A stretch of DNA of 64,000 nt from Acidobacteriaceae bacterium (GCA_028283655.1 JAPWKE010000003.1:2108001-2172000); one strand, 5' to 3'. Shown: positions 54,684-62,683, counted from the first letter of the stretch. The notes: generated by a model not told the origin, from the sequence alone. A program made the numbers and translations.

Positions 54684-55925
54684 TTGGCACGTTTCACCGG
54701 ATTGCTTGGCCTCATTGTTTTTCTTGGCATCGCCTACGCGCTCTCAACGGACCGCAAAGCGATCCGCTGGCGCACCGTAGCCTGGGGTCTGGGCCTGCAA
54801 GTATTCTTCGCCTTCATCGTGCTGCGCGCCTCGTGGGGGCAACGCGTTCTGAAGACCGGTGCTGATGCTGTCGCCTCCTTGCTGGGGCATGCAGCCGACG
54901 GCTCCGCCATGGTCTTCGGCCACCTCGGCGACCCGCACTCCCCCCTGGCGGTCTTCGCCTTCGCCGTGCTGCCCACCATCATCTTCGTCTCCGCGCTCTT
55001 CGGTGCGCTTTATCACCTCGGCATCATGCAGCAGATCATTAAGGTCGTTGCCTGGGTGATGCAACGCACCATGGGCACCTCTGGTGCAGAGTCCACCAAC
55101 GTTGCCGCGTCCATCTTCATGGGCCAGACCGAAGCCCCACTCACCATCCGCCCCTACCTCAACGACGCTACGCGTTCTGAGCTCATGACCATCATGACCT
55201 CTGGCATGGCGCACGTCTCCGGCGGCATCATGGCCGCGTATATCCTCTTCGGCATTCGCGCGCAGGACCTTCTCTCCGCCGTCATCATGACCGCACCCGG
55301 CACCATCCTCATCGCGAAGATGCTCGTGCCCGAAACCGAAGTGCCCCGCACGCTCGGCACCGTGCAGATGACCGAGAACGAAGAGCACAAGAATGAGAAC
55401 CTCATCGGATCCATCGCACGCGGCACCATCGACGGCGGTCAACTCGCCTTCAACGTGGCGATCATGCTCATCAGCTTCCTAGCCATCGTCGGCCTTATCA
55501 ACGCCATCATGCTCAGTACCTCGAACGCGCTGTGGATCCATCACATCCGCTTCCCGCACTCACTCGGCAACGCTCTCGGCGTGCTCTGCGCTCCAGTGGC
55601 GTGGCTCATCGGCATTCCATGGCATGACGCGCCGATCGTCGGCAACCTCATCGGCACGCGTGCTGTGCTCAATGAGTTCATCGCGTACAACCAACTCGGC
55701 GTTCTCGCAAAGTCTGGTGCGATCTCCACGCGCACACTGGCCATCACGACGTTTGCCCTCTGCGGCTTTGCAAACCTCGGTTCGGTGGGCATGCAGATCG
55801 GTGGCATCGGAGCCCTCATCCCGTCACGTCGCAACGACCTCGCAAAGCTGGGCCTCCGCGCCATGCTCGCAGGCACGATGGCGAACCTAATGTCCGCTGC
55901 GATCGTCAGCATGATGATGAAGTAG
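54684..55925 (+). CDS. nupC: CNT-family nucleoside transporter
   Basis: A 413-residue concentrative nucleoside transporter with about 8-10 helices. Family motifs: SGAESTNVAASIFMGQTEAPLTIRPYL (substrate and cation binding), LMTIMTSGMAHVSGG and, near the end, NEFIAYNQLG and FALCGFANLGSVGMQIGGIGALIPSRR. It likely imports nucleosides with H+ or Na+ for the adjacent cdd and deoA enzymes. It starts with TTG at 54684 after ACGGAGATC, and lies behind the deoA terminator, so it probably has its own promoter. Confidence 0.93.
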   Translation: MARFTGLLGLIVFLGIAYALSTDRKAIRWRTVAWGLGLQVFFAFIVLRASWGQRVLKTGADAVASLLGHAADGSAMVFGHLGDPHSPLAVFAFAVLPTIIFVSALFGALYHLGIMQQIIKVVAWVMQRTMGTSGAESTNVAASIFMGQTEAPLTIRPYLNDATRSELMTIMTSGMAHVSGGIMAAYILFGIRAQDLLSAVIMTAPGTILIAKMLVPETEVPRTLGTVQMTENEEHKNENLIGSIARGTIDGGQLAFNVAIMLISFLAIVGLINAIMLSTSNALWIHHIRFPHSLGNALGVLCAPVAWLIGIPWHDAPIVGNLIGTRAVLNEFIAYNQLGVLAKSGAISTRTLAITTFALCGFANLGSVGMQIGGIGALIPSRRNDLAKLGLRAMLAGTMANLMSAAIVSMMMK

Positions 55926-55941
55926 CCCAGTCCAAGCAAAA

Positions 55942-55979
55942 GAAACGCCCGCAGTGACCACCGTCACTGCGGGCGTTTC
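55942..55979. terminator. 17-bp perfect terminator hairpin
   Basis: Arms 55942-55958 and 55963-55979 are perfectly complementary (core CGCCCGCAGTGAC) with a CACC loop and TTTCTAC after it. It ends the nupC transcript, 24 nt before the next gene. Confidence 0.9.
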
Positions 55980-56002
55980 TACGTCAGCGCAGCATTGGAG
56001 TC

Positions 56003-56353
56003 ATGAGAGCCGATGCCCATTCTCTCGGAGTGCATCCGTACTACACACACATCGCGGCGTTCTGCGACCTGCAGCAGCGATCTCTTACACGCGGCACTCT
56101 TACTGTTTTGACGGGTGTCGCCGTAGCTACCGTGCTTTCGCACTTCCCTGCCCTCCGGCCGAATCCATGGATTACCCTCCCAACGCTTGCCATCGCCTAC
56201 GGCACTTGGGACACAGCACGCAACCTCCGCGTGCGCTGGGACATGCGACAGGCCGGAGTGGTGTTGTGCGTTTATATGGACATGATGGCTCTCTTCCTCG
56301 CGCTCTTCCTTCTTCTGTGGCCATTTATCGATCTCGGGGCAGGGTCTCTCTAA
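56003..56353 (+). CDS. hypothetical membrane protein
   Basis: A 116-residue protein with three likely membrane helices (about residues 34-50, 57-74 and 84-108). A His/Tyr-rich N-terminus (HSLGVHPYYTHIAAFCD) precedes them. The start ATG has GGAG only two bases before it, unusually close, so the true start may differ. The frame overlaps the long upstream extension of the MscS ORF, but hydrophobic structure supports this frame. It sits 87 nt before the MscS channel. No family recognised. Confidence 0.55.
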   Translation: MRADAHSLGVHPYYTHIAAFCDLQQRSLTRGTLTVLTGVAVATVLSHFPALRPNPWITLPTLAIAYGTWDTARNLRVRWDMRQAGVVLCVYMDMMALFLALFLLLWPFIDLGAGSL

Positions 56354-56439
56354 CCACCGATGAACTCATACGACCAAGGACGCTCGAAATTTGTTATCCG
56401 CCAAACCACCGAAACGCTTGCTGCGGCGTCACACATCCT

Positions 56440-57366
56440 GTGAACTCAGCTCTCGCCTTTTCGATTTCAACGCCCGGTTGGCTGGAAAGCCTCAGTGACG
56501 GGCCCAGGCACGCTCTGCTCTTCAATCTCTTCAAGATTGGTGGCGTAAGCGTTACCCCTGTCTTCCTGATCAAGGCGTTCATCTTCCTCGTACTTCTGGT
56601 CGGGCTCTCTCATCTTGTGCAGCGCGTTGTGCTTGGTCGCCTGCTCAGGCGGATGCACATATCGGATGGCGCAAAGTTCGCGCTGGGCCGTTTTACCACC
56701 TACATCCTCTTCCTCGGTGGTCTCTTCATCGGGGTGCAATCGCTCGGCGTCAACCTTAGTTCGCTTGTCGTCTTCGGCGGTGCTGTGGGCGTCGGAGTTG
56801 GCCTCGGCTTGCAGAACGTCGTTTCCAACTTCGTCGCCGGACTCATTCTGCTCATCGAGCAGCCAATTCGTATGGGCGACCGCATCGAGACTGGCGACAC
56901 GCTCGGCGATGTCGTGCGCATCGCCGCACGCTCTACTTGGGTTCGCACAAACGACAACGTCGTCATCATCGTCCCAAACTCCGAGTTCATCAATAACCCG
57001 GTCACAAACTGGACAGCGAACGATCCGAACGTGCGCATAAGCATCGACGTAGGTGTGGGCTACAACTCCTCACCCGAACGCGTGCGCATCATCCTGCTGC
57101 AAGCAGCACAATCCAACGAGAGCGTACTCGTTCATCCTCTCCCTGACGTCCTCTTCACCGGCTTCGGGGACAACAGCCTTAACTTCACGCTGCGCGTCTG
57201 GACCGCGAACGCGCATACGCCAACGATCCTTAAATCCGAGCTCTACTTCGACCTCTTCCGCCGCTTCACCGAAGCTGGCATCGAGCTCCCCTTCCCTCAG
57301 CGCGACCTGCACATACGCTCGTCAGATATCCCGCTGCCGTTCCCAGGCCCAGAGAGCAAAGAGTAG
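56440..57366 (+). CDS. MscS-family mechanosensitive channel
   Basis: A 308-residue small-conductance channel-type protein. Membrane segments lie at about residues 41-60, 79-97 and the pore helix SSLVVFGGAVGVGVGLGLQNVVSNFVAG, with the Gly/Ala-packed TM3 typical of MscS. A beta domain (IRMGDRIETGDTLGDVVRIAARSTWVRTNDNVVIIVPNSEFINNPVTNW, abbreviated here by its start and end) and the alpha/beta C-terminal domain follow. The GTG at 56440 is a best guess: the ORF is open upstream but the family-like sequence begins after it and no ribosome site is visible. Confidence 0.85.
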   Translation: MNSALAFSISTPGWLESLSDGPRHALLFNLFKIGGVSVTPVFLIKAFIFLVLLVGLSHLVQRVVLGRLLRRMHISDGAKFALGRFTTYILFLGGLFIGVQSLGVNLSSLVVFGGAVGVGVGLGLQNVVSNFVAGLILLIEQPIRMGDRIETGDTLGDVVRIAARSTWVRTNDNVVIIVPNSEFINNPVTNWTANDPNVRISIDVGVGYNSSPERVRIILLQAAQSNESVLVHPLPDVLFTGFGDNSLNFTLRVWTANAHTPTILKSELYFDLFRRFTEAGIELPFPQRDLHIRSSDIPLPFPGPESKE

Positions 57367-57367
57367 A

Positions 57368-57411
57368 GCAACGCAGAGGAGGCGCTCCTGGGAGCGCCTC
57401 CTCTGCGTTGC
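57368..57411. terminator. 21-bp perfect inverted repeat, bidirectional terminator
   Basis: Arms 57368-57388 and 57391-57411 are fully complementary with only two bases between (core GCAGAGGAGGCGCTCC), followed by CTTGTTGTT. It separates the convergent MscS and SDR genes and is the longest perfect stem in the window. Confidence 0.9.
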
Positions 57412-57422
57412 CTTGTTGTTCC

Positions 57423-58175
57423 TTAGTGTCCGGAAAACATGTCGTTAAACTGCTTCACGAACGCGTGCTCGTTCGGCCCTGCATTGTTGCGCAGCGGCAA
57501 TACACGCTCCACCAGAATCTCATCGTGGCCTTCGTTTAACAGCTTCATCGTTTCAGCAATGTACTCATCCAGCGGCATCGCACGCGGATCAGCCTTTTGA
57601 TGCTCTCCCATTAGTTCGGTCTGCACATACGGCGGCGCAATTTCAATCACCTTCACACTCGATCCCTGCAACAGATACCGCTGCGAGAGTGCATACGAAT
57701 GGATCGCCGCCTTCGTCGCGTTGTAGGTAGCCGTCGGTGCCAGCGGAGTGAACGCAAGCCCTGAGGTAACGTACGCAATCGCCGCTGCAGGCTGAGCCTT
57801 TAAGTGCTCAATGAACGCCGACGTGATGCGGATCGGTCCCAGCAGATTGGTCGTCACGATCGACGTGACCTGCTTGTCATCGACAGGCTTGTCCACGCCG
57901 TCCATGCTCATGATGCCGGCGTTGTTAATCACCGTATTCAGCGACGGGAACTTCGCGATCAACTCCTTCGCAACAGAAGCAATGCTCTCAGGGCTTTCAA
58001 CATCAAGCACGATCGAGTGCATGCCGGGGTTCGCCGCCGTCACCTCATCCAGCTTGTCCTTGCGACGGCCGGAGATGATTACCGTGTTGCCAGCCTTCTG
58101 CGAAGCCTCTGCCAGCGCGCGTCCAATGCCCGATCCGCCGCCTGTAATGAAAATCGTATTTCCTGTGTGCTTCAT
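57423..58175 (-). CDS. short-chain dehydrogenase/reductase
   Basis: A 250-residue classical SDR. The cofactor loop is FITGGGSGIGRA (TGxxxGxG), NNAG is present (VINNAGIMS), and the active site has a Ser in YVTSGLAF and Y-x3-K in TYNATKAA. A basic residue after the second strand (SGRRKDKLDE) favours NADP. It resembles DltE-like oxidoreductases in several bacteria. The ATG at 58175 is preferred; the ORF continues 31 codons upstream without family similarity. Divergent from an HxlR regulator, which probably controls it. Confidence 0.9.
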   Translation of the reverse strand: MKHTGNTIFITGGGSGIGRALAEASQKAGNTVIISGRRKDKLDEVTAANPGMHSIVLDVESPESIASVAKELIAKFPSLNTVINNAGIMSMDGVDKPVDDKQVTSIVTTNLLGPIRITSAFIEHLKAQPAAAIAYVTSGLAFTPLAPTATYNATKAAIHSYALSQRYLLQGSSVKVIEIAPPYVQTELMGEHQKADPRAMPLDEYIAETMKLLNEGHDEILVERVLPLRNNAGPNEHAFVKQFNDMFSGH

Positions 58176-58248
58176 AACTTTGCTCCGTTCTGCATCGGCA
58201 TTCCCCGGTGCTAGGATGAATCTAACGCCTACACTCTCTTTTGGGAAG

Positions 58249-58277
58249 TAGGCACTATTTTCTTTCATAGTTACCTA
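58249..58277. promoter_or_regulatory. palindromic operator between SDR and HxlR genes
   Basis: TAGGCACTAT (58249-58258) and ATAGTTACCTA (58267-58277) form an imperfect inverted repeat separated by 8 nt, ending about 14 nt before the HxlR start. HxlR proteins commonly bind such sites in divergent promoters; the assignment is by position. Confidence 0.6.
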
Positions 58278-58291
58278 AAGGAGAGCGTCCA

Positions 58292-58717
58292 TTGCCCGCC
58301 AACAAGGTCAAAGGTCACGCAGCCGTCTGCCCTATTACAAACCCGCGAGTTGAAGCCCTCGTTACAGAGATCATCGGCCGCGTCGCCGACAAGTGGACCA
58401 TGCTCATGCTCGAAGCTCTCGAAGAGCACGGCACGCTCCGCTTCACCGAACTGCGCAAGCACGTCCCCGGCATCAGCCAGAAGATGCTGACGCAAACGCT
58501 GCGTCAGATGGAACGCGACGGCCTCGTGCTGCGCACCGTGCACCCCGTCATCCCGCCGCACGTCGACTATCAACTCACTGATCTCGGCGGCTGCCTCGGC
58601 GAAGCCTTCTGCGGTGTCTGGCAGTGGGCCGAAAAGAACTTCGCGCGCATCGAAAAGTGCCGCGTAGCCTTCGACAAACGTGCAGAGAAGGCGACGAAAG
58701 CCGCGCTAACGCGCTAG
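58292..58717 (+). CDS. HxlR-family transcriptional regulator
   Basis: A 141-residue winged-helix regulator. CPITNPRVEALVTEIIGRVADKWTMLML is the HxlR N-terminal signature (Cys-x...I.G.W...I), with the DNA-binding GTLRFTELRKHVPGISQKMLTQTLRQMERDGLVLRTVHPVIPPHVDYQLTDLG (spelled here as in part) after it. The N-terminal Cys could sense oxidants or aldehydes. TTG start with AAGGAG about 8 nt upstream. Its own palindromic site overlaps the divergent promoter with the SDR. Confidence 0.92.
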   Translation: MPANKVKGHAAVCPITNPRVEALVTEIIGRVADKWTMLMLEALEEHGTLRFTELRKHVPGISQKMLTQTLRQMERDGLVLRTVHPVIPPHVDYQLTDLGGCLGEAFCGVWQWAEKNFARIEKCRVAFDKRAEKATKAALTR

Positions 58718-58729
58718 ACTGTCTTCTCC

Positions 58730-59605
58730 ATGAGCGATCAGAACCAGCAGCCACTCGACCAGTTCACGCGCGCCACACAAGCGCTTACGCACATCTTCCT
58801 CAAGACAGAAGTGAAGCCTGTCGTCGGCATCATCCTCGGCTCGGGCCTCGGCAACTTCGCCTCGCAGGTTGAGAACGCTGACGTCATTCCCTACGAAGAG
58901 ATCCCCGGCTGGCCGCTCTCTACCGTCGAAGGCCACAGCGGCAAGCTTGTGCTTGGCACCATCGGCGGCGTGCCCGTCGCTGTGATGCAGGGTCGCGTCC
59001 ACGCCTACGAAGGCTACGACATGAATGAGGTCGTCTTTCCCACGCGCGTGCTCGGCATGCTCGGCTGCAAGAGGCTCATCGTCACCAACGCTGCTGGCGG
59101 GATTAATACAAGCTACGGCGAAGGCGCTCTGGTCAACATCACCGACCACATCAACCTCACCGGCCGCAACGCCGCCATCGGCCCCAACGACAAGCGATTC
59201 GCCGTTGCCAACGGTTTCGGCCAACGCTTCTTCGACATGTCGAACGCCTACTCGCCACGCCTCAACGCGCTGGCCAAAGCAGAAGCGACAAAGCAAGGCA
59301 TTGCGCTGCACGAAGGCGTCTACCTCGCGGTGCTCGGCCCCAGCTACGAAACGCCTGCAGAGATCCGCGCCTTCCGCACGCTTGGGGCCGACCTCGTCGG
59401 CATGAGCACGGTGCACGAAGTGATGATTGCGCGCCACATGGGCATCGAAGTCCTCGGCTTCTCGCTGGTTACGAACATGGCCGCAGGCGTGATGCCCGAG
59501 GCCAACATTAACCACGAAGAAGTGATGGAAATCGGCAAGCGTCTCGAACCGCAGTTCGCCTCACTCGTGAAGGCGCTCGTACCGCAGGTAGCTGCCGCGT
59601 CCTAA
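58730..59605 (+). CDS. purine-nucleoside phosphorylase
   Basis: A 291-residue trimeric-type purine nucleoside phosphorylase (PNP/PunA-XapA group), cleaving inosine or guanosine with phosphate. Motifs: GIILGSGLGNFA (phosphate loop), TVEGHSGKLVLG, VMQGRVHAYEGYDMNEVVFPTRV (catalytic region), VTNAAGGIN, and YLAVLGPSYETPAEIRAFRTLGADLVGMSTVHEVM in the base site. TAGACT lies 9 nt before the ATG, overlapping the HxlR stop. Forms a salvage group with udk. Confidence 0.93.
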   Translation: MSDQNQQPLDQFTRATQALTHIFLKTEVKPVVGIILGSGLGNFASQVENADVIPYEEIPGWPLSTVEGHSGKLVLGTIGGVPVAVMQGRVHAYEGYDMNEVVFPTRVLGMLGCKRLIVTNAAGGINTSYGEGALVNITDHINLTGRNAAIGPNDKRFAVANGFGQRFFDMSNAYSPRLNALAKAEATKQGIALHEGVYLAVLGPSYETPAEIRAFRTLGADLVGMSTVHEVMIARHMGIEVLGFSLVTNMAAGVMPEANINHEEVMEIGKRLEPQFASLVKALVPQVAAAS

Positions 59606-59617
59606 CCCATCAATGCA

Positions 59618-59655
59618 GTGCGCCCACATCTTGGAGGTATGGGATGTGGGCGCAC
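59618..59655. other. 13-bp hairpin between PNP and udk
   Basis: GTGCGCCCACATC (59618-59630) pairs with GATGTGGGCGCAC (59643-59655), loop 12 nt. No T-tract follows on the plus strand, so a simple intrinsic terminator is doubtful. It may be a weak terminator or a regulatory stem before udk. Confidence 0.6.
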
Positions 59656-59690
59656 CGCGTTGTGGCGAATCAAGCGTTACACTAGCGTCA

Positions 59691-60335
59691 ATGCCCACCG
59701 AACCGGAACAACTCACCTTCTTGACGAAGCCCATCATCATCGGCATCGCAGGCTGTTCGGGCTCCGGCAAAACAACCCTCGCGCGTGAGCTCTCCACCCA
59801 GCTTGACGCCGCACTCTTCCCCTTCGATTTCTACTATCGCGATCTGGCACACCTGCCGGTAGAAGAGCGTGCGCTCCAAAACTTCGACCATCCGAACTCT
59901 CTGGAACACGAGCTTCTCGTAGAACACGTTCGCGACCTCAGCGAAGGCAAGTCCGTGCAGCGTCCCGTCTACGACTTCAGCACGCACAGCCGCGTGCCCC
60001 AGGAGTACGACGAACTCGCACCTCGCCGCTACGTCATCGTCGAGGGTATCCTCGCGCTGCACTACGCCGATCTGCTGCCGCTCTACGACTTCAGCATCTA
60101 CGTCGACGCGCCCAACGAGGTTTGCCTGAACCGCCGCATATACCGCGACATGCGTGAACGCGGCCGCACAGAAGAGTCCGTCCGCATACAGTTCGACGCC
60201 ACGGCCAAGCCCATGGCCGAGCAGTACGTTATCCCCTCGCAAAGCTCCGCCAGCCTCACAGTCCAGGGCACTGAGAATCTTGACTGGTCGATCGAAGTGA
60301 TCCTTCGCCAGCTCCACGAGCTTGGGCTCCCTTAG
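59691..60335 (+). CDS. udk: uridine kinase
   Basis: A 214-residue P-loop kinase phosphorylating uridine and cytidine. Walker A is GCSGSGKTT (residues 21-29); FPFDFYYRDL supplies the substrate Asp, and the lid region with RRIYRDMRERGRTEESVRIQF follows. The ATG at 59691 is chosen: a TACACT hexamer ends 7 nt before it and no ribosome site is seen; the ORF extends upstream to 59613 over the hairpin. Completes the nucleoside salvage group. Confidence 0.93.
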   Translation: MPTEPEQLTFLTKPIIIGIAGCSGSGKTTLARELSTQLDAALFPFDFYYRDLAHLPVEERALQNFDHPNSLEHELLVEHVRDLSEGKSVQRPVYDFSTHSRVPQEYDELAPRRYVIVEGILALHYADLLPLYDFSIYVDAPNEVCLNRRIYRDMRERGRTEESVRIQFDATAKPMAEQYVIPSQSSASLTVQGTENLDWSIEVILRQLHELGLP

Positions 60336-60344
60336 GCGTTCCTC

Positions 60345-60812
60345 ATGCAGTCGATCCACATCTCGGGGCAGCTCGATGCACTGGTAATGGGTGTTCGCCG
60401 CGGTCAGCTTAAGAGGCTCTCTTCCGACTTCTATCGCTTTGGATCACGGTCTGTCACCCTGTGGCTCACATCGGGCGATGGTTTCCGGCTGACGTCACAG
60501 ATGCATGATCTAGCAAACCGCACCGAAGCTGGAATACTCTGCATCGAGCAACTCGTGCAAGCTGATCCCAAGGAAACAAGCGTCGACCTGCCCTGGCAAT
60601 TCAAAAAAGGTGGATCCGCGTCAAAGCTTATCGTTCGGGAAAGCGGCTGGCAGTTGGAGTCCGGCCTGCTCTTCGAAAGCCCTGACGGGGATGAGGTCAG
60701 CATTCTCCCCGCGGCGTTCCCCTCCTATCTGTGCGTGCAAGGGATCGAGACGCCGCCACAGGAAGTCACCTCAGAGTACCCACTGGCACGCTATACGCGC
60801 CTCTTGCTTTAA
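60345..60812 (+). CDS. hypothetical protein
   Basis: A 155-residue soluble protein starting MQSIHISGQLDALV, ending RYTRLLL, without signal peptide or membrane segment. Two Cys occur (EAGILCIEQ and SYLCVQG). It lies 9 nt after udk and may be co-transcribed with it. No motif or family is recognised; the mixed charged/hydrophobic pattern suggests an alpha/beta globular fold. The frame is not overlapped by a better one. Confidence 0.65.
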   Translation: MQSIHISGQLDALVMGVRRGQLKRLSSDFYRFGSRSVTLWLTSGDGFRLTSQMHDLANRTEAGILCIEQLVQADPKETSVDLPWQFKKGGSASKLIVRESGWQLESGLLFESPDGDEVSILPAAFPSYLCVQGIETPPQEVTSEYPLARYTRLLL

Positions 60813-60850
60813 TTCATCCGTGCAGCACTCTCACTTGAACAATGGCCAAA

Positions 60851-60882
60851 ACAAACGGCGAGCCCAAAGGCTCGCCGTTTGT
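60851..60882. terminator. bidirectional terminator hairpin
   Basis: ACAAACGGCGAGCC (60851-60864) pairs perfectly with GGCTCGCCGTTTGT (60869-60882), loop CAAA. It separates the convergent hypothetical and DHS-like genes. Confidence 0.9.
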
Positions 60883-60901
60883 ATATAGCATGAAGCAGAA
60901 A

Positions 60902-61966
60902 CTACACAGCTACCGGCTGTTCCAGCTTCTCAGAGAACGCCTTGCCCGTACGACCAGCCTGCGCGTTCTTATGAAACGCATAGCCAGCGATCAGCGGGAA
61001 CGCGATCGTTGCTTCTGCGAAGACCATCTGCTCATAAGTCAGATCGACCTTGCCCCACGAGCTGGCTTCCTTCAGGGTCGAACCCGAGAGAGCGCCATCG
61101 CGCGAATCAGCCACCGTGATCTGGATCGCGTACTTGTGCATCGAAGCCTCAACGCCCAGGATGTCCGCCGCAACGACGATGTCCTGTGCGAAGTTCTTGG
61201 GTACGCCACCGCCGATCATCAGCAGACCAGTCGTCGGGTTCGCGATCTTGATCTGCGTCAGTTCGTAGAAGTCCTTACCCGAGTCGATCGACACAACCGG
61301 CTTGCCGGCATTCGCATGCTGGTGAGCCACGATGCCAAAACCGAACGAGCAATCCGAGAACGCCGGGCAGAAGATCGGCACGTTCAGCTCATAGCAGGCG
61401 TACACGATCGAGTCAGCGTTGCCAGCCTCAGGCGTGCGGCCATTGTCCTTCAGGTACTTGCCCATCGCAGCGATCAGCTCACGCGACGAGTACGCACGCG
61501 GCTCGAGCGAGTTGATGATCTTCTCGGTCGTGTCGTCGCAGATACGAAGCTCTTCCTCATCGATGAACGTGTCGTAGATACGATCGATCATCATCTCGCG
61601 GAGTTCCGCATCGCCTGCGCCGTACTTGTACTCTTCGCCTGCAACGTAGTGCTTGTAGCCAAGAGCTTCGAAGAAGTCCTGGTCCACAATGTTCGCGCCC
61701 GTCGAAACGATTGCGTCGACCATGTGGTTGCGCACGAGGTCGATGATGACCTTCTGCAGACCGGCCGAGATCAGCGATCCGGCAAGGCACAGAACCACGC
61801 CGCACTCCGTGTCGCGAAGCATCATGTCGTAAATGTTGGCAGCGCGCGCGAGATCGCGCGACGAGTAAGCCATCGAAGCCATCGCATCCACCAGCGGCAC
61901 GACGTTGTGCTCGGCAATGTTGATGTGCTTAATCGGGGTTGTCAGAAGTTCCTGTTTGGTCGCCAT
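60902..61966 (-). CDS. deoxyhypusine synthase-family protein
   Basis: A 354-residue member of the deoxyhypusine synthase (DHS) family. Visible are VSTGANIVDQDF, CPAFSDCSFG, DSGKDFYE, IGGGVPKNFAQD and EASSWGKVD. In human DHS the catalytic lysine sits in the SWGK motif; the equivalent here is Lys306. Bacteria lack eIF5A, so these homologues more probably act as homospermidine synthases or another aminobutyl-transfer enzyme with spermidine or putrescine; this is inference. The ATG at 61966 has no strong ribosome site. Single-gene unit with a terminator on the 3' side. Confidence 0.88.
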   Translation of the reverse strand: MATKQELLTTPIKHINIAEHNVVPLVDAMASMAYSSRDLARAANIYDMMLRDTECGVVLCLAGSLISAGLQKVIIDLVRNHMVDAIVSTGANIVDQDFFEALGYKHYVAGEEYKYGAGDAELREMMIDRIYDTFIDEEELRICDDTTEKIINSLEPRAYSSRELIAAMGKYLKDNGRTPEAGNADSIVYACYELNVPIFCPAFSDCSFGFGIVAHQHANAGKPVVSIDSGKDFYELTQIKIANPTTGLLMIGGGVPKNFAQDIVVAADILGVEASMHKYAIQITVADSRDGALSGSTLKEASSWGKVDLTYEQMVFAEATIAFPLIAGYAFHKNAQAGRTGKAFSEKLEQPVAV

Positions 61967-62127
61967 ATCGTCGTCTAGTTTATCGCGATTTCAGTCAATG
62001 CTGACGCGGGATTCACGCAATTTTCACTCTGCGCAAATCTGCCGCCACAAGCGCCGCGCATCTCGACTTTGCGAGGGCAGTTTCCGGCCCTGACCGCCAC
62101 TGGAAAACGCTTCGACACAAATTTAGC

Positions 62128-62217
62128 CTACGCACGCGCTACCGGCGCGCACAACAGAGCAATTCCAGCAAGCACGAACATTACCGAGATCACATACTGA
62201 ATCAACTTCATCGCCAT
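62128..62217 (-). CDS. 29-residue predicted membrane peptide
   Basis: ATG at 62217 to TAG at 62128 encodes 29 residues, beginning MAMKLIQYVISVMFVLAG and ending PVARA, with one membrane helix (about residues 5-25). The bases before it read GAGGTGAGGA, a strong ribosome binding site. It follows the 64-residue membrane protein of the XRE cassette by 59 nt on the same strand and is thus probably the last gene of that operon. Too short for standard calling. It could be a small regulatory or toxin-like peptide; no family is known to me. Confidence 0.5.
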   Translation of the reverse strand: MAMKLIQYVISVMFVLAGIALLCAPVARA

Positions 62218-62276
62218 TCCTCACCTCGCAAGCATCTTTAAGCCGCGTTCGATCCAACCGCCGCACAGAACATCTG

Positions 62277-62471
62277 TCACGCGCAGCCTTCCGTACGTCG
62301 CACTCGAACCATCAGCACGATCAACCGGATCGCACACACCAACATCACCGCGGCCCACAGCCAGCCAGCCCGCGGATGACCTCGCAGCAACAAAGGTCCC
62401 GAGCCGCTCATCGCAGCCAAAGCACCCGCCTGTGCAGCCAAAAGCCTTCTCTGCCGACTCATCTTTCGCAT
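62277..62471 (-). CDS. small membrane protein of XRE cassette
   Basis: A 64-residue protein with an N-terminal basic stretch (MRKMSRQRRLLAAQAG) and one clear membrane helix (about 37-54, GWLWAAVMLVCAIRLIVLMV), with a second weaker hydrophobic segment before it. The ATG at 62471 follows GGAGGAG with 5-nt spacing. The start is 20 nt after the XRE gene stop. No family recognised. Role inferred only from co-location with the XRE regulator and a second membrane protein. Confidence 0.62.
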   Translation of the reverse strand: MRKMSRQRRLLAAQAGALAAMSGSGPLLLRGHPRAGWLWAAVMLVCAIRLIVLMVRVRRTEGCA

Positions 62472-62491
62472 CACGTCTCCTCCAGTAGTTA

Positions 62492-62683
62492 TTAGTTGTC
62501 CGAAAAAATCGACTCGATCGACAGCCCAAAGAGCTTCGCAATACGAAACGCCAAGGGCAGCGAAGGATCGTACTTCCCTGTCTCGATCGCGTTCACGCTC
62601 TGCCGCGAAACCTCAAGCTTCGTAGCCAGGTCAGCCTGCGACCATCCCCGCTCCGCACGCAACGTGCGCAGACGGTTATTCAT
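62492..62683 (-). CDS. XRE-family helix-turn-helix regulator
   Basis: A 63-residue protein that is almost entirely one HTH_3 domain: LRTLRAERGWSQADLATKLEVSRQSVNAIETGKYDPSLPLAFRIAKLFG, of which the Q-x3-A and S-x2-x-I-E-x-G positions are canonical. It ends FSDN. Its ATG overlaps the stop of the upstream membrane protein by 8 nt, so they are translated together. Similar tiny XRE regulators often repress an operon with a membrane partner. It would bind the inverted repeat near 63170-63203. Confidence 0.92.
   Translation of the reverse strand: MNNRLRTLRAERGWSQADLATKLEVSRQSVNAIETGKYDPSLPLAFRIAKLFGLSIESIFSDN

Noticed and set aside
60842-61978. 378-codon plus-strand ORF opposite the DHS-like gene
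   Set aside because: Arg/His/Val-rich shadow; the minus strand encodes clear family motifs.
62221-62541. 106-codon minus-strand ORF overlapping the XRE cassette
   Set aside because: Different frame across the XRE gene end and the small membrane protein; Arg/Ser/Gly-rich with no start site.
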